DNA from: Burkholderia dolosa
GTDB lineage: Bacteria > Pseudomonadota > Gammaproteobacteria > Burkholderiales > Burkholderiaceae
NCBI RefSeq assembly: GCF_902499135.1
Contig: NZ_CABVPR010000005.1
Coordinates: 62,001 to 126,000 of the forward strand
Reading direction: 5' to 3'
DNA: 64,000 nucleotides
Shown here: one piece after another, positions 18,602 through 27,048 of the stretch
Numbering within the stretch: position 1 is the stretch's first letter
Layout of the letters: each line of letters opens with the position of its first letter
Translations under genes and position numbers: made by a program
The notes under the pieces: generated by a model
What the model saw: only the letters and a program-made list of their open reading frames with translations
What the model was told of the DNA's origin: nothing
The model's database searches: none

Positions 18602-18795
18602 GCGGCGCCATAGCGGCAGGAACGGTGCGGCGAGAAACGCATTCCTCCGCGATGCTGATAACGGTGTGAAGATAACTTCGTTTGCCCGCGCCAGGCCGGG
18701 TGATAGCGTCTCGATACGCGCCGTTCGCGGCGCAATCCGATTCCGATCCCGGCTTACCCATACGCAGGGCCGCGCGGCGGCCCGGAGGCAATGCT

Positions 18796-19479
18796 ATGTC
18801 TTCACCCCTGACGCTCGTGCGCGACGTGTCCTCGTTCGAGTCCGGCGCTGCCGCCGATACGCGGACGTCCGCATCGCTCGACGCTCTCGAACAGGTCGTC
18901 GGCGTGAACCTGGCCCGGCTGCGTGCGGAGCGGCAGTTGTCGCTCGATGCGCTCGCGCGGCTGTCCGGCGTGTCGCGCGCGATGCTCGCGCAGATCGAAT
19001 CGGCGCGCAGCGTGCCGTCGATCAAGGTGCTCTGCAAGATCGCGGCCGCGCTGAAGGTGTCGGTCGCCGCATTCCTGCGCCGCCATGCGGTGAACGGCTT
19101 CGAGCATCTGGCGGCCGATCGCGCGTCGCGCGTCGTCAGTTCGAACGGCCGGTTTTCGTCGCGCGCGCTGTATCCGGAAGGCGAGCCGGCCGCGGCCGAA
19201 TTCCACGAATTGCGGATCGCGCCGCTGCATACGGAGCCGGGCACGCCGCGCGCGCCGGGCACGACGGTGAACCTCGTGGTCAGCGAAGGCACGCTCGAGA
19301 TCAGCGTGCACGATCGCCGGCAATTGCTCGCGACCGGCGATGCGATCGTGTTCGACGCCGACCAGCCGTACAGCCTGCGCAATCCGGGCGACAGCGACGC
19401 ACGCGCGTTTCGCGTGACGGTGAGCCCCGAGGTGCCGCCGCGCTGGATCGTGCCCGACGCGTCGCATGCGGCCGGCTGA
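18796..19479 (+). CDS. XRE-family regulator with C-terminal cupin domain
   Basis: The 227-residue protein has a Cro/CI helix-turn-helix at about residues 37-92 ([26 protein letters not shown]) and a cupin fold at about 120-215 ([20 protein letters not shown], then [19 protein letters not shown]). Such proteins sense a small ligand in the cupin and usually regulate adjacent transport or amine/amino-acid metabolism genes. ATG 18796 is preceded by GGAGG at 18784-18788. It follows the MFS gene on the same strand with a 194-base gap holding two GATAAC direct repeats (18657-18662 and 18671-18676). Confidence 0.9.
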   Translation: MSSPLTLVRDVSSFESGAAADTRTSASLDALEQVVGVNLARLRAERQLSLDALARLSGVSRAMLAQIESARSVPSIKVLCKIAAALKVSVAAFLRRHAVNGFEHLAADRASRVVSSNGRFSSRALYPEGEPAAAEFHELRIAPLHTEPGTPRAPGTTVNLVVSEGTLEISVHDRRQLLATGDAIVFDADQPYSLRNPGDSDARAFRVTVSPEVPPRWIVPDASHAAG

Positions 19480-19490
19480 GCGGGCGCTGC

Positions 19491-19511
19491 GCCGGCCGAT
19501 GGACGGCCGGC
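19491..19511 (+). terminator. Hairpin after the XRE-cupin gene
   Basis: GCCGGCCG (19491-19498) pairs perfectly with CGGCCGGC (19504-19511) around a 5-base loop, 12 bases after the stop codon. No T-tract follows, so this is a weak terminator call. Confidence 0.4.
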
Positions 19512-19618
19512 ACGGTGCGCTTAGACGGCGTCGTCAGTAGGGTCTTCGACGACGCCGGCTGCACGGCTGTTGTATGCTTGGCCCCGCCGGCGACGGGCGA
19601 CCGCCGCCGGCAATCAGT

Positions 19619-19765
19619 GCGTCTTCAGGGCGGGGCGAAATTCCCCACCGGCGGTAGGCCGGCGAAAGCCGGCGAGCCCGCGAGCGCCCGCGCATCCGCG
19701 CGGGGTCAGCAGATCTGGTCGAATGCCAGAGCCGACGGTTACAGTCCGGATGAGAGAAGATGTGC
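19619..19765 (+). ncRNA. FMN riboswitch (RFN element)
   Basis: The RFN core is easily read: AGGGCGGGGCGAAATTCCCC with ACCGGCGGTA following, then GAGCCCGCGAGCG, GGTCAGCAGATCTGGT, CCAGAGCCGACGGTTA and AGTCCGGATG. P1 is closed by GTCTTC at 19621 with GAAGAT at 19756. It lies 118 bases before the ribB start and binds flavin mononucleotide to switch ribB off. A possible -10 (TATGCT) is at 19573-19578. Together with the platform hairpin it accounts for most of the 404-base gap at 19480-19883. Confidence 0.96.
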
Positions 19766-19786
19766 AGATAGTCATGTCCGTCAGGG

Positions 19787-19811
19787 CCGCTTCGCCGCGC
19801 GTGCGAAGCGG
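19787..19811 (+). promoter_or_regulatory. Expression platform hairpin of the FMN riboswitch
   Basis: CCGCTTCG (19787-19794) pairs with CGAAGCGG (19804-19811), followed by the T-rich ATCGTCGTTCTGTCTGTTT. AGGGC (19783-19787) can alternatively pair with GCCCT (19836-19840). The two pairings overlap at 19787, which suits a switch between terminating and read-through forms. Confidence 0.55.
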
Positions 19812-19883
19812 ATCGTCGTTCTGTCTGTTTGCAATGCCCTGAAACGTTTTTCGCCCAAATCGTATTTGCGAGGAGCGTTTCAC

Positions 19884-20594
19884 ATGTCCTTGATGTCCGT
19901 TTCGTCGGCGCCTGCCGACGCCTTTGCCGATCTCCCGTTGCTCGACTCCGAACCGGTGCCGCCGCGCATTGCCGCCGCGCTCGATGCAATGCGCGCGGGG
20001 CGCGCGGTCGTGCTGCAGGACGACCACGACCGCGAGAACGAGGCCGACCTGATCGTTGCCGCAGAACGCATCACGCCGGAAACGATGGCGCTGCTGATTC
20101 GCGAATGCAGCGGGATCGTGTGTCTGTGCCTGACCGACGACAAGGTGCGCGCGCTCGAGCTGCCGCCGATGGTTCAGACCAACGAGAGCCGCAACGGCAC
20201 GGCCTTCACCGTGTCGATCGAGGCGCGCGAAGGTGTGCATACGGGCGTGTCGGCGGCCGACCGCGTGACGACGATCCGCGCGGCGATCGCCGACGATGCG
20301 AAGCCGCACGACATCGTGCGTCCCGGCCACGTGTTTCCGTTGCGCGCGCAACCGGGCGGCGTGCTCGCGCGGCGCGGCCATACCGAAGGCACGGTCGATC
20401 TTGCGATTCTGGCCGGGCTGAAACCGGCCGGCGTGCTGTGCGAGCTGATGAATCCGGACGGCACGATGACGCGCGGCGACGACGTCGAGCGTTTCGCGCA
20501 ACGGCATCGCCTGCCGATGCTGACGATCGCGGAGCTCGTCGAATTCCGCGCGGCGCTGGCGGCCGCGCGCGAGCGTTGCTGCGAACCGGTGTAA
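19884..20594 (+). CDS. ribB: 3,4-dihydroxy-2-butanone 4-phosphate synthase
   Basis: RibB converts ribulose 5-phosphate to dihydroxybutanone phosphate and formate, the four-carbon precursor of riboflavin. The 236-residue protein contains [11 protein letters not shown] at 46-56 with the acidic Mg2+ residues, and the [20 protein letters not shown] block. There is no GTP cyclohydrolase II domain, so this is a stand-alone RibB rather than the fused RibBA. AGGAG at 19871-19875 precedes ATG 19884. The FMN riboswitch directly upstream makes it feedback controlled. Other rib genes are not in the window. Confidence 0.96.
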   Translation: MSLMSVSSAPADAFADLPLLDSEPVPPRIAAALDAMRAGRAVVLQDDHDRENEADLIVAAERITPETMALLIRECSGIVCLCLTDDKVRALELPPMVQTNESRNGTAFTVSIEAREGVHTGVSAADRVTTIRAAIADDAKPHDIVRPGHVFPLRAQPGGVLARRGHTEGTVDLAILAGLKPAGVLCELMNPDGTMTRGDDVERFAQRHRLPMLTIAELVEFRAALAAARERCCEPV

Positions 20595-20619
20595 CGGCGA
20601 AGGCACCACGCATATCGAC

Positions 20620-20651
20620 GCGCCCGTGTCGCGGCATCCGCGCGCGGGCGC
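20620..20651. terminator. Hairpin between ribB and the HAD gene
   Basis: GCGCCCG (20620-20626) pairs with CGGGCGC (20645-20651), and CGCGG (20630-20634) pairs with CCGCG (20638-20642), making a long interrupted stem between convergent genes. No T-run is seen. Confidence 0.4.
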
Positions 20652-20680
20652 ATCGCGTCGCGCGTCTTAGCGCCGCGCGC

Positions 20681-21367
20681 TCAGGACTGCACGTCGCCGA
20701 ATTCGCCGCGCATGCCGGCCGCGACGAGCGCCGGCAGTTCGTCCATCGTCCGCATGATCCGCGTGATGCCCATCGCGCGCAGCGCGTCCGCGTAGTTGTC
20801 GGGAATGTGGCTCGCGCCGACGAATGCGATCGTCTTCATGCCGGCCGCGCGTGCGGCGTTCAGCCCCGATACGCTGTCTTCGACGACGATGCAGCGCTGC
20901 GGCGCGATGCCGAGCGTCTGCGCGGCGTACAGATAGACGTCGGGATAGGGCTTCGGTCGTGCGACCTGCTCGGAGCTGAACACGCGATCGCCGAAGATCT
21001 CGGTGAGCGCCGCGCGCTTCAGCGAATTGCGCACGCGCGCGAGGCGGCTGTTCGACACGACCGCGGCCGGCAGCTCGACCTTCAGCAGTGCGTCGCGCAC
21101 GCCGGTGATCGGTGCGAGCGACTTCGCGAGCTCGACTTCGATGTTGTGCTCGACGGTCTCGATGAAGTTGTCGGGCATCCGGATGCCGAAGCGCGCTTCG
21201 AGGCCGGCGAGAAAGCGCGACGTCTGCTGACCGAACGCCGTCTTCGCGGCGGCTTCGAAATCGAGGTGCGGGAACGTCGCGGACAGCGTGTCGAGCAGCA
21301 CGCGGTCGGCAATGACTTCGCTGTCGACGAGCACGCCGTCGCAGTCGCAGATGAGGTGATCGAGCAT
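20681..21367 (-). CDS. HAD-superfamily phosphatase, subfamily IA
   Basis: The 228-residue product begins MLDHLICDCDGVLVDSE, with nucleophile Asp8 and Asp10. It has VVSNSRLARVRN (motif II Ser), ARPKPYPDVYLYA (motif III Lys) and VVEDSVSGLNAARAAGM (motif IV). The cap insertion lies between motifs I and II as in beta-phosphoglucomutase/phosphoglycolate phosphatase relatives. ATG 21367 is preferred for the compact HAD start, and ATG 21406 in the same frame adds 13 residues. Substrate unknown. It is the last gene of the minus-strand run that includes the MocA/IolG-like dehydrogenase, but 163 bases separate them. Confidence 0.85.
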   Translation of the reverse strand: MLDHLICDCDGVLVDSEVIADRVLLDTLSATFPHLDFEAAAKTAFGQQTSRFLAGLEARFGIRMPDNFIETVEHNIEVELAKSLAPITGVRDALLKVELPAAVVSNSRLARVRNSLKRAALTEIFGDRVFSSEQVARPKPYPDVYLYAAQTLGIAPQRCIVVEDSVSGLNAARAAGMKTIAFVGASHIPDNYADALRAMGITRIMRTMDELPALVAAGMRGEFGDVQS

Positions 21368-21530
21368 GATGGGTGAGAAAGCGGGGAAATCGGCGACGCC
21401 GATCATCCCGCCATGATACGTGCTTTCGTCCGGCCGCCGCGCACCGCTCGTTGTGCGCGGCGGCCGCTTCGTGACCGCGCGCCGCGGCCAGCGTGCAGCC
21501 GAATGTCTGCGTGCGCGACTGCTGCTGCCG

Positions 21531-22517
21531 TCACACCTCGACCACGCGCCCCGTCTGCCACGACGCGATCGCGGCTTCGGCCAGCTCGAGCGCCGCGAGT
21601 CCGTCGTCGATCGTCGTCCTGACCGGCGCGCCGTCGCGCAGCGCATCGACGAAGTGCGCGATCTCGGCCGCATACGCATGCCGATAGCGTTCGAGAAAGA
21701 ACGGTTCCGGCACGTCGATCGCGATGGCGCGCGCCGACCACGCGCTGACCTCGGTCGCGCGCACGTTGCCGGCCTGCAGCATCCCGCGGCTGCCGAGCAG
21801 CTCGAAGCGCTGGTCGTAGCCGTACGCGGCGCGCCGCGACGTATTGATCTGGCACAGCAGCCCGCGCCGCGTGCGGATCGTGACGGCCGTCGAATCGAGG
21901 TCGCCGGCGTCGCGCACGGCCGGATCGGTCAGGCAGCTGCCGGTCGCATGCAGCGTCTGCGCTTCGTCGCCGAGGATCCAGCGGAACACGTCGAAGTCGT
22001 GGATCAGCATGTCCTTGAAGATGCCGCCCGAGCTGCGGAGATAGTCGAGCGGCGGCGCGCCGGGGTCGCGGCTCGTGACGATCAGCATCTCCGGCTCGCC
22101 GATCTCCCCGTGCTCGACGCGCGCCTTCAGCGCGGCGAACGTCGGATCGAAGCGGCGCTGGAAGCCGATCATGCAGGTCACGCCGTTGCGGCGCACGACG
22201 TCCGCGCATTCGCGCGAGCGCTCGATGCTCAGATCGACCGGCTTTTCGCAGAACACCGCCTTGCCCGCATTCGCTGCGGCGACGATCAGGTCCGCATGCG
22301 TATCGGTGCTCGACGCGATCACGACCGCGCGCACCGCCGCATCGCCGAGCGCACGCTCGATGTCGGCGACCTGCGCGCCGTGCGCGTGTGCGAGCGCGGC
22401 GGCCGACCGCGCATGCCGGTCGATCACGTATTTCAGCTTCGCGCCGGGATGGCGCGCGAGATTCGCCGCATGAATCTTTCCGATTCTGCCTGCGCCGAAC
22501 AAAGCGAATTCGATCAT
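21531..22517 (-). CDS. Gfo/Idh/MocA-family dehydrogenase, inositol 2-dehydrogenase type
   Basis: The 328-residue protein has the NAD-binding motif GAGRIG at 8-13 and EKPVD at 91-95. The catalytic block GGIFKDMLIHDFDVFRW has Asp169 and His173, characteristic of myo-inositol 2-dehydrogenase (IolG) and the rhizopine protein MocA. It would oxidise a cyclitol or inosamine ring hydroxyl to a ketone. ATG 22517 is preceded by AGGAGA. It follows the IolI-like gene by 168 bases on the same strand. Proximity to mocDEF-like genes supports a cyclitol substrate, but IolG and MocA cannot be separated by eye. Confidence 0.88.
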   Translation of the reverse strand: MIEFALFGAGRIGKIHAANLARHPGAKLKYVIDRHARSAAALAHAHGAQVADIERALGDAAVRAVVIASSTDTHADLIVAAANAGKAVFCEKPVDLSIERSRECADVVRRNGVTCMIGFQRRFDPTFAALKARVEHGEIGEPEMLIVTSRDPGAPPLDYLRSSGGIFKDMLIHDFDVFRWILGDEAQTLHATGSCLTDPAVRDAGDLDSTAVTIRTRRGLLCQINTSRRAAYGYDQRFELLGSRGMLQAGNVRATEVSAWSARAIAIDVPEPFFLERYRHAYAAEIAHFVDALRDGAPVRTTIDDGLAALELAEAAIASWQTGRVVEV

Positions 22518-22685
22518 GCCTTCTCCTGTTGATTCCGATGAGCGCCGGTCGGGCGGCTGCGCGGCACGGCTTTTCGGCTTCGCGGTTTCGCGGCGGCTTC
22601 GACGTGCGCGGTCCAAACGTGCGACGGACGCCGGCTCGCGTGCCGGCCGTCGCCGACGCGTATGTCTCGTGCGTTGCCGCGCCGC

Positions 22686-23513
22686 TCAGCGTGCGGCCAA
22701 CTCCGAGCGGACGTAGTCGATGCTCGCGCGCAGCCGGCCTTCGATGTCGTCGGCTGCGGCGATTTCGTCCGCGAACGGTTCGAACGACAACGCGCCGCGG
22801 TAGCCGCGCGCGAGCAGTTCGCGCAACTGGCGGATGTTGCCGAGCCGGTCCGCAGCGCCGACCAGTACGCGATGACCGTCGCGCATCCGCGCGACCGGCA
22901 GATCGGCTTCGTCGACGCCCGAGAGGTGCACGAGGCCCGTCAGGTTCGGGAAGAAGATGTCTTCGCCGGCCAGGTGATGGTGGAACGTGTCGTGCACGAG
23001 CCGGAACACCTGTTCGCCAGCTGCGTCGTAGATCGCCTTCACCGCGTCGGACTTGCGGCGCAGCGCGCACTCGTCGAAGCCGAGCGGTTCGATGAAGCCG
23101 AGCAGGCCGCGCGCGTCGAGGATCGGCTCGAGCGCCTTCAACGCGTTCACGAGATCGGCGTGGCGCGCATCGGCGCTGCGCGTATCGCCGCGGCTGTTGG
23201 TCGGGCACAGCACGAGTGCGCGTGCGCCGCATTGCGCGGCGTAATCGGCCAGCGCCGTCGCTTCGTCCGCGCGCTCGGCGTTCCATTGGTCGAAGCGCTG
23301 CAGCGCGTTGATCGTCAGGATCGTCACGCCGCCGGCTTCGGCCGTCGCGCGCACGGTCGTGGCCGGCGTGCCATCGGCGATCTCGACGCCGTCGACGTCG
23401 TTGCGGATCTCGATCGCATCGATGCCGAGACGCCGGCACAGCGCGACGTAGCGATCGAGCGGCATGCGCGGCGCGCTCATCCGGTTCAGCGAAAAGTGAA
23501 ATGCTTGCGTCAT
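22686..23513 (-). CDS. IolI-like TIM-barrel isomerase/epimerase
   Basis: The 275-residue protein is a xylose-isomerase-like TIM barrel. Its metal ligands line up with Bacillus IolI (2-keto-myo-inositol isomerase, ligands recalled as 142/174/200/246): Glu142 (GFIEPLGF), Asp175 (LVHDTFHHH), His196 (GLVHLSG) and Glu245 (LSFEPF). DAIEIRNDVDG near residue 32 and ILTINALQRF near 65 also match that family. ATG 23513 has GGAGG ten bases upstream. It lies 31 bases after the preceding TIM-barrel gene and is probably in one operon with it. Likely role: isomerising a keto-cyclitol made by the dehydrogenase. Confidence 0.85.
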   Translation of the reverse strand: MTQAFHFSLNRMSAPRMPLDRYVALCRRLGIDAIEIRNDVDGVEIADGTPATTVRATAEAGGVTILTINALQRFDQWNAERADEATALADYAAQCGARALVLCPTNSRGDTRSADARHADLVNALKALEPILDARGLLGFIEPLGFDECALRRKSDAVKAIYDAAGEQVFRLVHDTFHHHLAGEDIFFPNLTGLVHLSGVDEADLPVARMRDGHRVLVGAADRLGNIRQLRELLARGYRGALSFEPFADEIAAADDIEGRLRASIDYVRSELAAR

Positions 23514-23544
23514 CGTTGCGTCCTCCGGTGTCGTGTGGGGCGAA

Positions 23545-24561
23545 TCAGGTGGCGGCGCGCGCATCGGCCGCCTGCGCGGCGAGCGCGCGCCACGTGTCGC
23601 GCAGCCAGTGCGCGCACGCGACGTTGTTGTCGAAGATCGAATAGCGCGCGCCGCCGCCGTAGTCCGGAAACGGAATGAATTCGCAGCTGATCTGCTCGAG
23701 CTGCGCAGGCTGCGTGCGGACTTGCCAGCGCAGCAGCTGGCGCAGCGCTTCCTTCCACGTGTCGAGCCGTGCGGCGTCCCATGCGCCGTGATAGGTGCCC
23801 GGCGCGGGCGCGACGAACGGATACTGAATGCCGCGGCCGGGCCTGCCGTCCGCGCGGCGCATCCAGCGGTTGTCCGGATTGTTCGGAATCACGCTGCGCG
23901 CATGCGCGTGCCGCACCCACCCGCGCGCGATCCAGTCGGTATAGATCGCCGTCGGCGATGCGGGGTCGAGCAGCGCGCGTCCGCCGTCGGGCTCGCTGTC
24001 GACGTGCGATGCGGCGAGTTCCGCACGGTTGCCGATCTTGAACAGCAGATGCGAATGGTCGAGCGTGATCCGGAACGGCGCGCCGGCTGCATCGACGTGT
24101 TGCGCGACCCGCGCGATGCGTGTGAAATCCTCGCTCCACATGTCGACGTGCACTTCGACGCTCGGCAGGCAGCCGACCCGCTCGCCGCGTTCGTAAGCGC
24201 GCAGATAGAAGTCGGCGACCTCGCGGTCCGACAGCGGATGGCCGTCCGCATGATGCGCATGCAGCTGGCAGTTGAGCACCGTGCTGCCGAACCGCGCGCC
24301 GGCGTCGACGATCTCGGCCACGTGCGCTTCGTCGGCGCCCGCGCGCCAGATGCCGCCGATCACGCGGATCGGCAGCGCGTGGCGCTCGACCAGCGCGAAA
24401 TACGGCGACAGGTCTTCGCCGCGCAGCGGATTCTTTTCGACGTAGTCGAACGCGCGGGCGGCCGCGATCATCCGGAAGCGTTCGGCCGGCGACGGCGGCG
24501 GCAGCCCGTCGTGTTCGAGCACGCCGTCGATGTTGACGCCGACGAGAATCGGTTCGGCCAT
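23545..24561 (-). CDS. TIM-barrel protein of sugar isomerase/endonuclease IV type, function unknown
   Basis: The 338-residue protein has a TIM-barrel pattern with acidic and His residues suited to metal binding. Examples are VEVHVDMWSEDF near 137, FRITLDHSHLLFK near 162 and EQISCEFIPFPDYGGGARYS near the end. It starts MAEPILVGVNIDGV. I recognise no exact enzyme. MocC of rhizopine catabolism is also a protein of this superfamily, so this gene or its neighbour could fill that role. The first ATG at 24561 lies 122 bases downstream of the LacI gene. The operator-like sequence 24635-24654 is 73 bases upstream, so this gene probably opens the catabolic operon. Confidence 0.7.
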   Translation of the reverse strand: MAEPILVGVNIDGVLEHDGLPPPSPAERFRMIAAARAFDYVEKNPLRGEDLSPYFALVERHALPIRVIGGIWRAGADEAHVAEIVDAGARFGSTVLNCQLHAHHADGHPLSDREVADFYLRAYERGERVGCLPSVEVHVDMWSEDFTRIARVAQHVDAAGAPFRITLDHSHLLFKIGNRAELAASHVDSEPDGGRALLDPASPTAIYTDWIARGWVRHAHARSVIPNNPDNRWMRRADGRPGRGIQYPFVAPAPGTYHGAWDAARLDTWKEALRQLLRWQVRTQPAQLEQISCEFIPFPDYGGGARYSIFDNNVACAHWLRDTWRALAAQAADARAAT

Positions 24562-24634
24562 CGTCTCCTCTTTGTCGTCGTATTGCGATGGCTGTCCAAT
24601 TTACGGATGCGCGGCGCGCGCCGCATGACCGACG

Positions 24635-24654
24635 TTGACGAAAAATCGCCAACG
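24635..24654 (+). promoter_or_regulatory. Operator-like site, copy A
   Basis: TTGACGAAAAATCGCCAACG here matches 17 of 20 bases with the reverse strand of 25804-25823. It precedes the TIM-barrel/IolI/MocA-like operon by 73 bases. The conserved halves are TTGACGAAA and TCGCCA. Confidence 0.6.
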
Positions 24655-24683
24655 CGACGGTCGATTTTTTCGCGCCGCGCGGC

Positions 24684-25748
24684 TCAAGCCTGCAGATACG
24701 CGCTCGTCCTGACGTTCGCCGAACAGAACACGCGGAATTCGACCGCTTCGCGCGGCGGCGGCTGTTCGACGATTCCGCACGCGTGCAGCACATGCTGCAG
24801 CGCGGAGATCGCCTGCCCGTCCGGATCCTGGTCGATTGCGATGTCCATCGCGCCGGCCTCGATGAACGCGCGGTGCTCGTCGAGCATCTCGTGTCCGATC
24901 CACACGACGCGGTGCGCCGCGTCCGCGTTGCGCAGCGCGGCTTCGATGCCGGCCGAACCGGCGCCGCTGTTGTAGATCGCGACCAGATCGTCGTGCCGGC
25001 GCAATGCGTCGGTCACCGCGCGGTAGCACCGGTCGTCCTGATCGAACGTCTCGATCGGCTCGTCGCTGCAGCGCAGCGCCGCGAATGCGTCGGTCAGCTG
25101 ATCGACGCAGCCGGCGAGCCGCTCCGCATGCGCGCGGTATCCCATCCGCGCGCCGAGCAGCAGCACGCGGCCCGCGCGCGCCGCGAGGCGGCCGATGTAG
25201 TAGCCGGCCGTGCGGCCGGCGCGGTAGTTGTCGATGCCCGCGTAGTGCACGCGCGCAATGCCGGAGATGTCGGTGACCATCGTGACGACGGTTTCGCCGC
25301 GCGCGATCGCGCCGGCCAGTGCGTCGCGCACGCGCGGCGTGTCGGGCGCCGTGACGATCAGCGCCGCGCGCCGGTACGCGGGCCGTTCGATCAGGGCGGC
25401 CGCGCGCGCGTCGTCCGCCGCGGGCAGGATCGTCCGGTGCACGACCACGCGGCGGTCGAGCATCTGCAGCGAGCGCTGCAGCGCCTGCTGCAGCCGGCGG
25501 AAGAACGGCGTATCGGTGTCCGGCAGCAGCACGTCGACGTGGATCAGTCCATGCCGCGTGTCGGGCAGCTGCCGCGGCACGCCGAGCTGCCGGGCCGCGG
25601 CGACCACACGCTCGCGTGCGTGCGCGGATACGCTGCCGCGCTCGTTCAGCACGCGATCGACGGTCGTCGTGCTGACGCCGGCGAGCGCCGCGATCTCGTC
25701 GAAGCGCGCGGTGCGCTTGCGCCAGCGCGGACCGGATTCGCGTGTCAT
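24684..25748 (-). CDS. LacI-family transcriptional regulator
   Basis: The 354-residue protein has a LacI-type helix-turn-helix at about residues 15-38 (FDEIAALAGVSTTTVDRVLNERG) and a periplasmic-binding-protein-like ligand domain from about 70 onward. The hinge differs from the usual SRVLN, reading DRVLN. ATG 25748 is used; a TTG start 25 codons earlier would run through the operator. It lies between the two catabolic arms and is divergent from the oxygenase operon. The paired 20-base sites before both arms make it their probable repressor, with a cyclitol or derivative as likely inducer. Confidence 0.88.
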   Translation of the reverse strand: MTRESGPRWRKRTARFDEIAALAGVSTTTVDRVLNERGSVSAHARERVVAAARQLGVPRQLPDTRHGLIHVDVLLPDTDTPFFRRLQQALQRSLQMLDRRVVVHRTILPAADDARAAALIERPAYRRAALIVTAPDTPRVRDALAGAIARGETVVTMVTDISGIARVHYAGIDNYRAGRTAGYYIGRLAARAGRVLLLGARMGYRAHAERLAGCVDQLTDAFAALRCSDEPIETFDQDDRCYRAVTDALRRHDDLVAIYNSGAGSAGIEAALRNADAAHRVVWIGHEMLDEHRAFIEAGAMDIAIDQDPDGQAISALQHVLHACGIVEQPPPREAVEFRVFCSANVRTSAYLQA

Positions 25749-25803
25749 GTCGTCTCCATCGTTGTCTTCGCCATTCGGAATGACGCTGACCGGTACGCTA
25801 GGA

Positions 25804-25823
25804 CGCTGGCGAAATTTCGTCAA
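25804..25823 (-). promoter_or_regulatory. Operator-like site, copy B
   Basis: On the minus strand this reads TTGACGAAATTTCGCCAGCG and includes the perfect palindrome CGAAATTTCG (25810-25819). It lies between the divergent LacI gene and the oxygenase operon, 56 bases from the LacI ATG and 106 bases from the oxygenase start. Copy A is at 24635-24654. Confidence 0.65.
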
Positions 25824-25928
25824 TGTTCCCGTTGAGCGCGCGGTGCCGGTCGCCTAATTTTGCTTTCACGCCGAAGCGCTTGCCGAAGCGCCCGCCGCTT
25901 TCCGAGCATCGACGAACAGGAGACACGA

Positions 25929-27014
25929 GTGGCCCCCATGGACGACCAGGCGCGCGATCGCACGGCATCGGCGCGCCGTCACGAATACCGGATGATCGGC
26001 GGCGCCGGCGAGCGTGCGCGCGCGGCCGGGCTCGTCAACGCCGAGTGGTACCGCTGCCCGGTGCCGCGACCGCTGATGAAGCAGCTGATGCAGCGCGACG
26101 ATGCGCGCGCGATCCGCGACACGCTGATCTGGTACGCGGCGATCGCGGTCAGCGGCGCATTGGCGTGGCTCGCGTGGCGCGCGCATTCGGCGTGGACGAT
26201 TCCCGCGTTCTTCGTGTACGGCACGCTGTACTGCAGCCCGGCCGATTCGCGCTGGCACGAATGCGGTCATGGCACCGCGTTTCGCACGCGCTGGATGAAC
26301 GACGTGCTGTATCAGGTCGCGTCGTTCCAGGTGTTTCGCCGCGCGACGGTGTGGCGGTGGAGCCATGCGCGCCACCACACCGACACGCTCGTCGTCGGAC
26401 GCGACCCGGAGATCGCCGCGCCGAAGCCGACCGACTGGCTGTCGCTCGCGCTGAACGTCGTCGCGCTGAAGCATGTGGCCGGTGAACTGCGCAAGATGGT
26501 CGCGATCGCGTTCGTCGGCCGGCTCGACGACGAAGAGCGCACGTACGTGCCCGAATCGGAATGGCCGAAGGTCGTGCGCGAAGCGCGCATCCATCTGGCC
26601 GTGTATGCGGCGGCGATCGGTGCGTCGCTGGCCTGGCACACGATGCTGCCGCTGCTGTACGTCGGGCTGCCGAGTCTCTACGGCGCGTGGCTGTACCTGT
26701 ACTTCGGCCTCACGCAGCACGCGGGAATGCCGGAGAACGTGCTCGATCATCGGCGCAACTGCCGGACCGTGATGATGAATCCGGTGTTCCGCTTCCTGTA
26801 CTGGAACATGAACTACCACGTCGAGCACCACATGTTTCCGATGGTGCCGTTCCATGCGCTGCCGAAGCTGCACGACGCGGTAAAGGCCGACATGCCGCCG
26901 CCGTACCGCAGCACGCTCGCCGCGTATGCGGAGATCGTGCCCGCGCTGATCCGGCAGACGCGCGATCCGTCCCATCACGTCGTGCGTCCGGTGCCGGATG
27001 CCGCGCGTGCGTGA
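25929..27014 (+). CDS. MocD-like membrane fatty acid desaturase/hydroxylase-type oxygenase
   Basis: The 361-residue membrane protein carries the three His boxes of the desaturase/alkane hydroxylase family: HECGH at 110-114, HARHH at 146-150 and HVEHH at 297-301. Hydrophobic helices lie between the boxes, so a membrane diiron enzyme is expected. With a Rieske ferredoxin and a reductase directly downstream it matches rhizobial MocD, the oxygenase proposed to demethylate 3-O-methyl-scyllo-inosamine. The start is taken as GTG 25929 because AGGAGA ends five bases before it. ATG 25938 (MDDQARD) is the alternative. The exact substrate is inferred only from neighbours. Confidence 0.85.
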   Translation: MAPMDDQARDRTASARRHEYRMIGGAGERARAAGLVNAEWYRCPVPRPLMKQLMQRDDARAIRDTLIWYAAIAVSGALAWLAWRAHSAWTIPAFFVYGTLYCSPADSRWHECGHGTAFRTRWMNDVLYQVASFQVFRRATVWRWSHARHHTDTLVVGRDPEIAAPKPTDWLSLALNVVALKHVAGELRKMVAIAFVGRLDDEERTYVPESEWPKVVREARIHLAVYAAAIGASLAWHTMLPLLYVGLPSLYGAWLYLYFGLTQHAGMPENVLDHRRNCRTVMMNPVFRFLYWNMNYHVEHHMFPMVPFHALPKLHDAVKADMPPPYRSTLAAYAEIVPALIRQTRDPSHHVVRPVPDAARA

Positions 27015-27048
27015 GCGGCCCGCACATTCAACGAAGGAGACGCGAATC

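Noticed and set aside
20681-21367. HAD phosphatase as a member of the cyclitol operon
   Set aside because: It is on the same strand downstream of the dehydrogenase, but a 163-base gap and a generic phosphatase sequence give no direct support.
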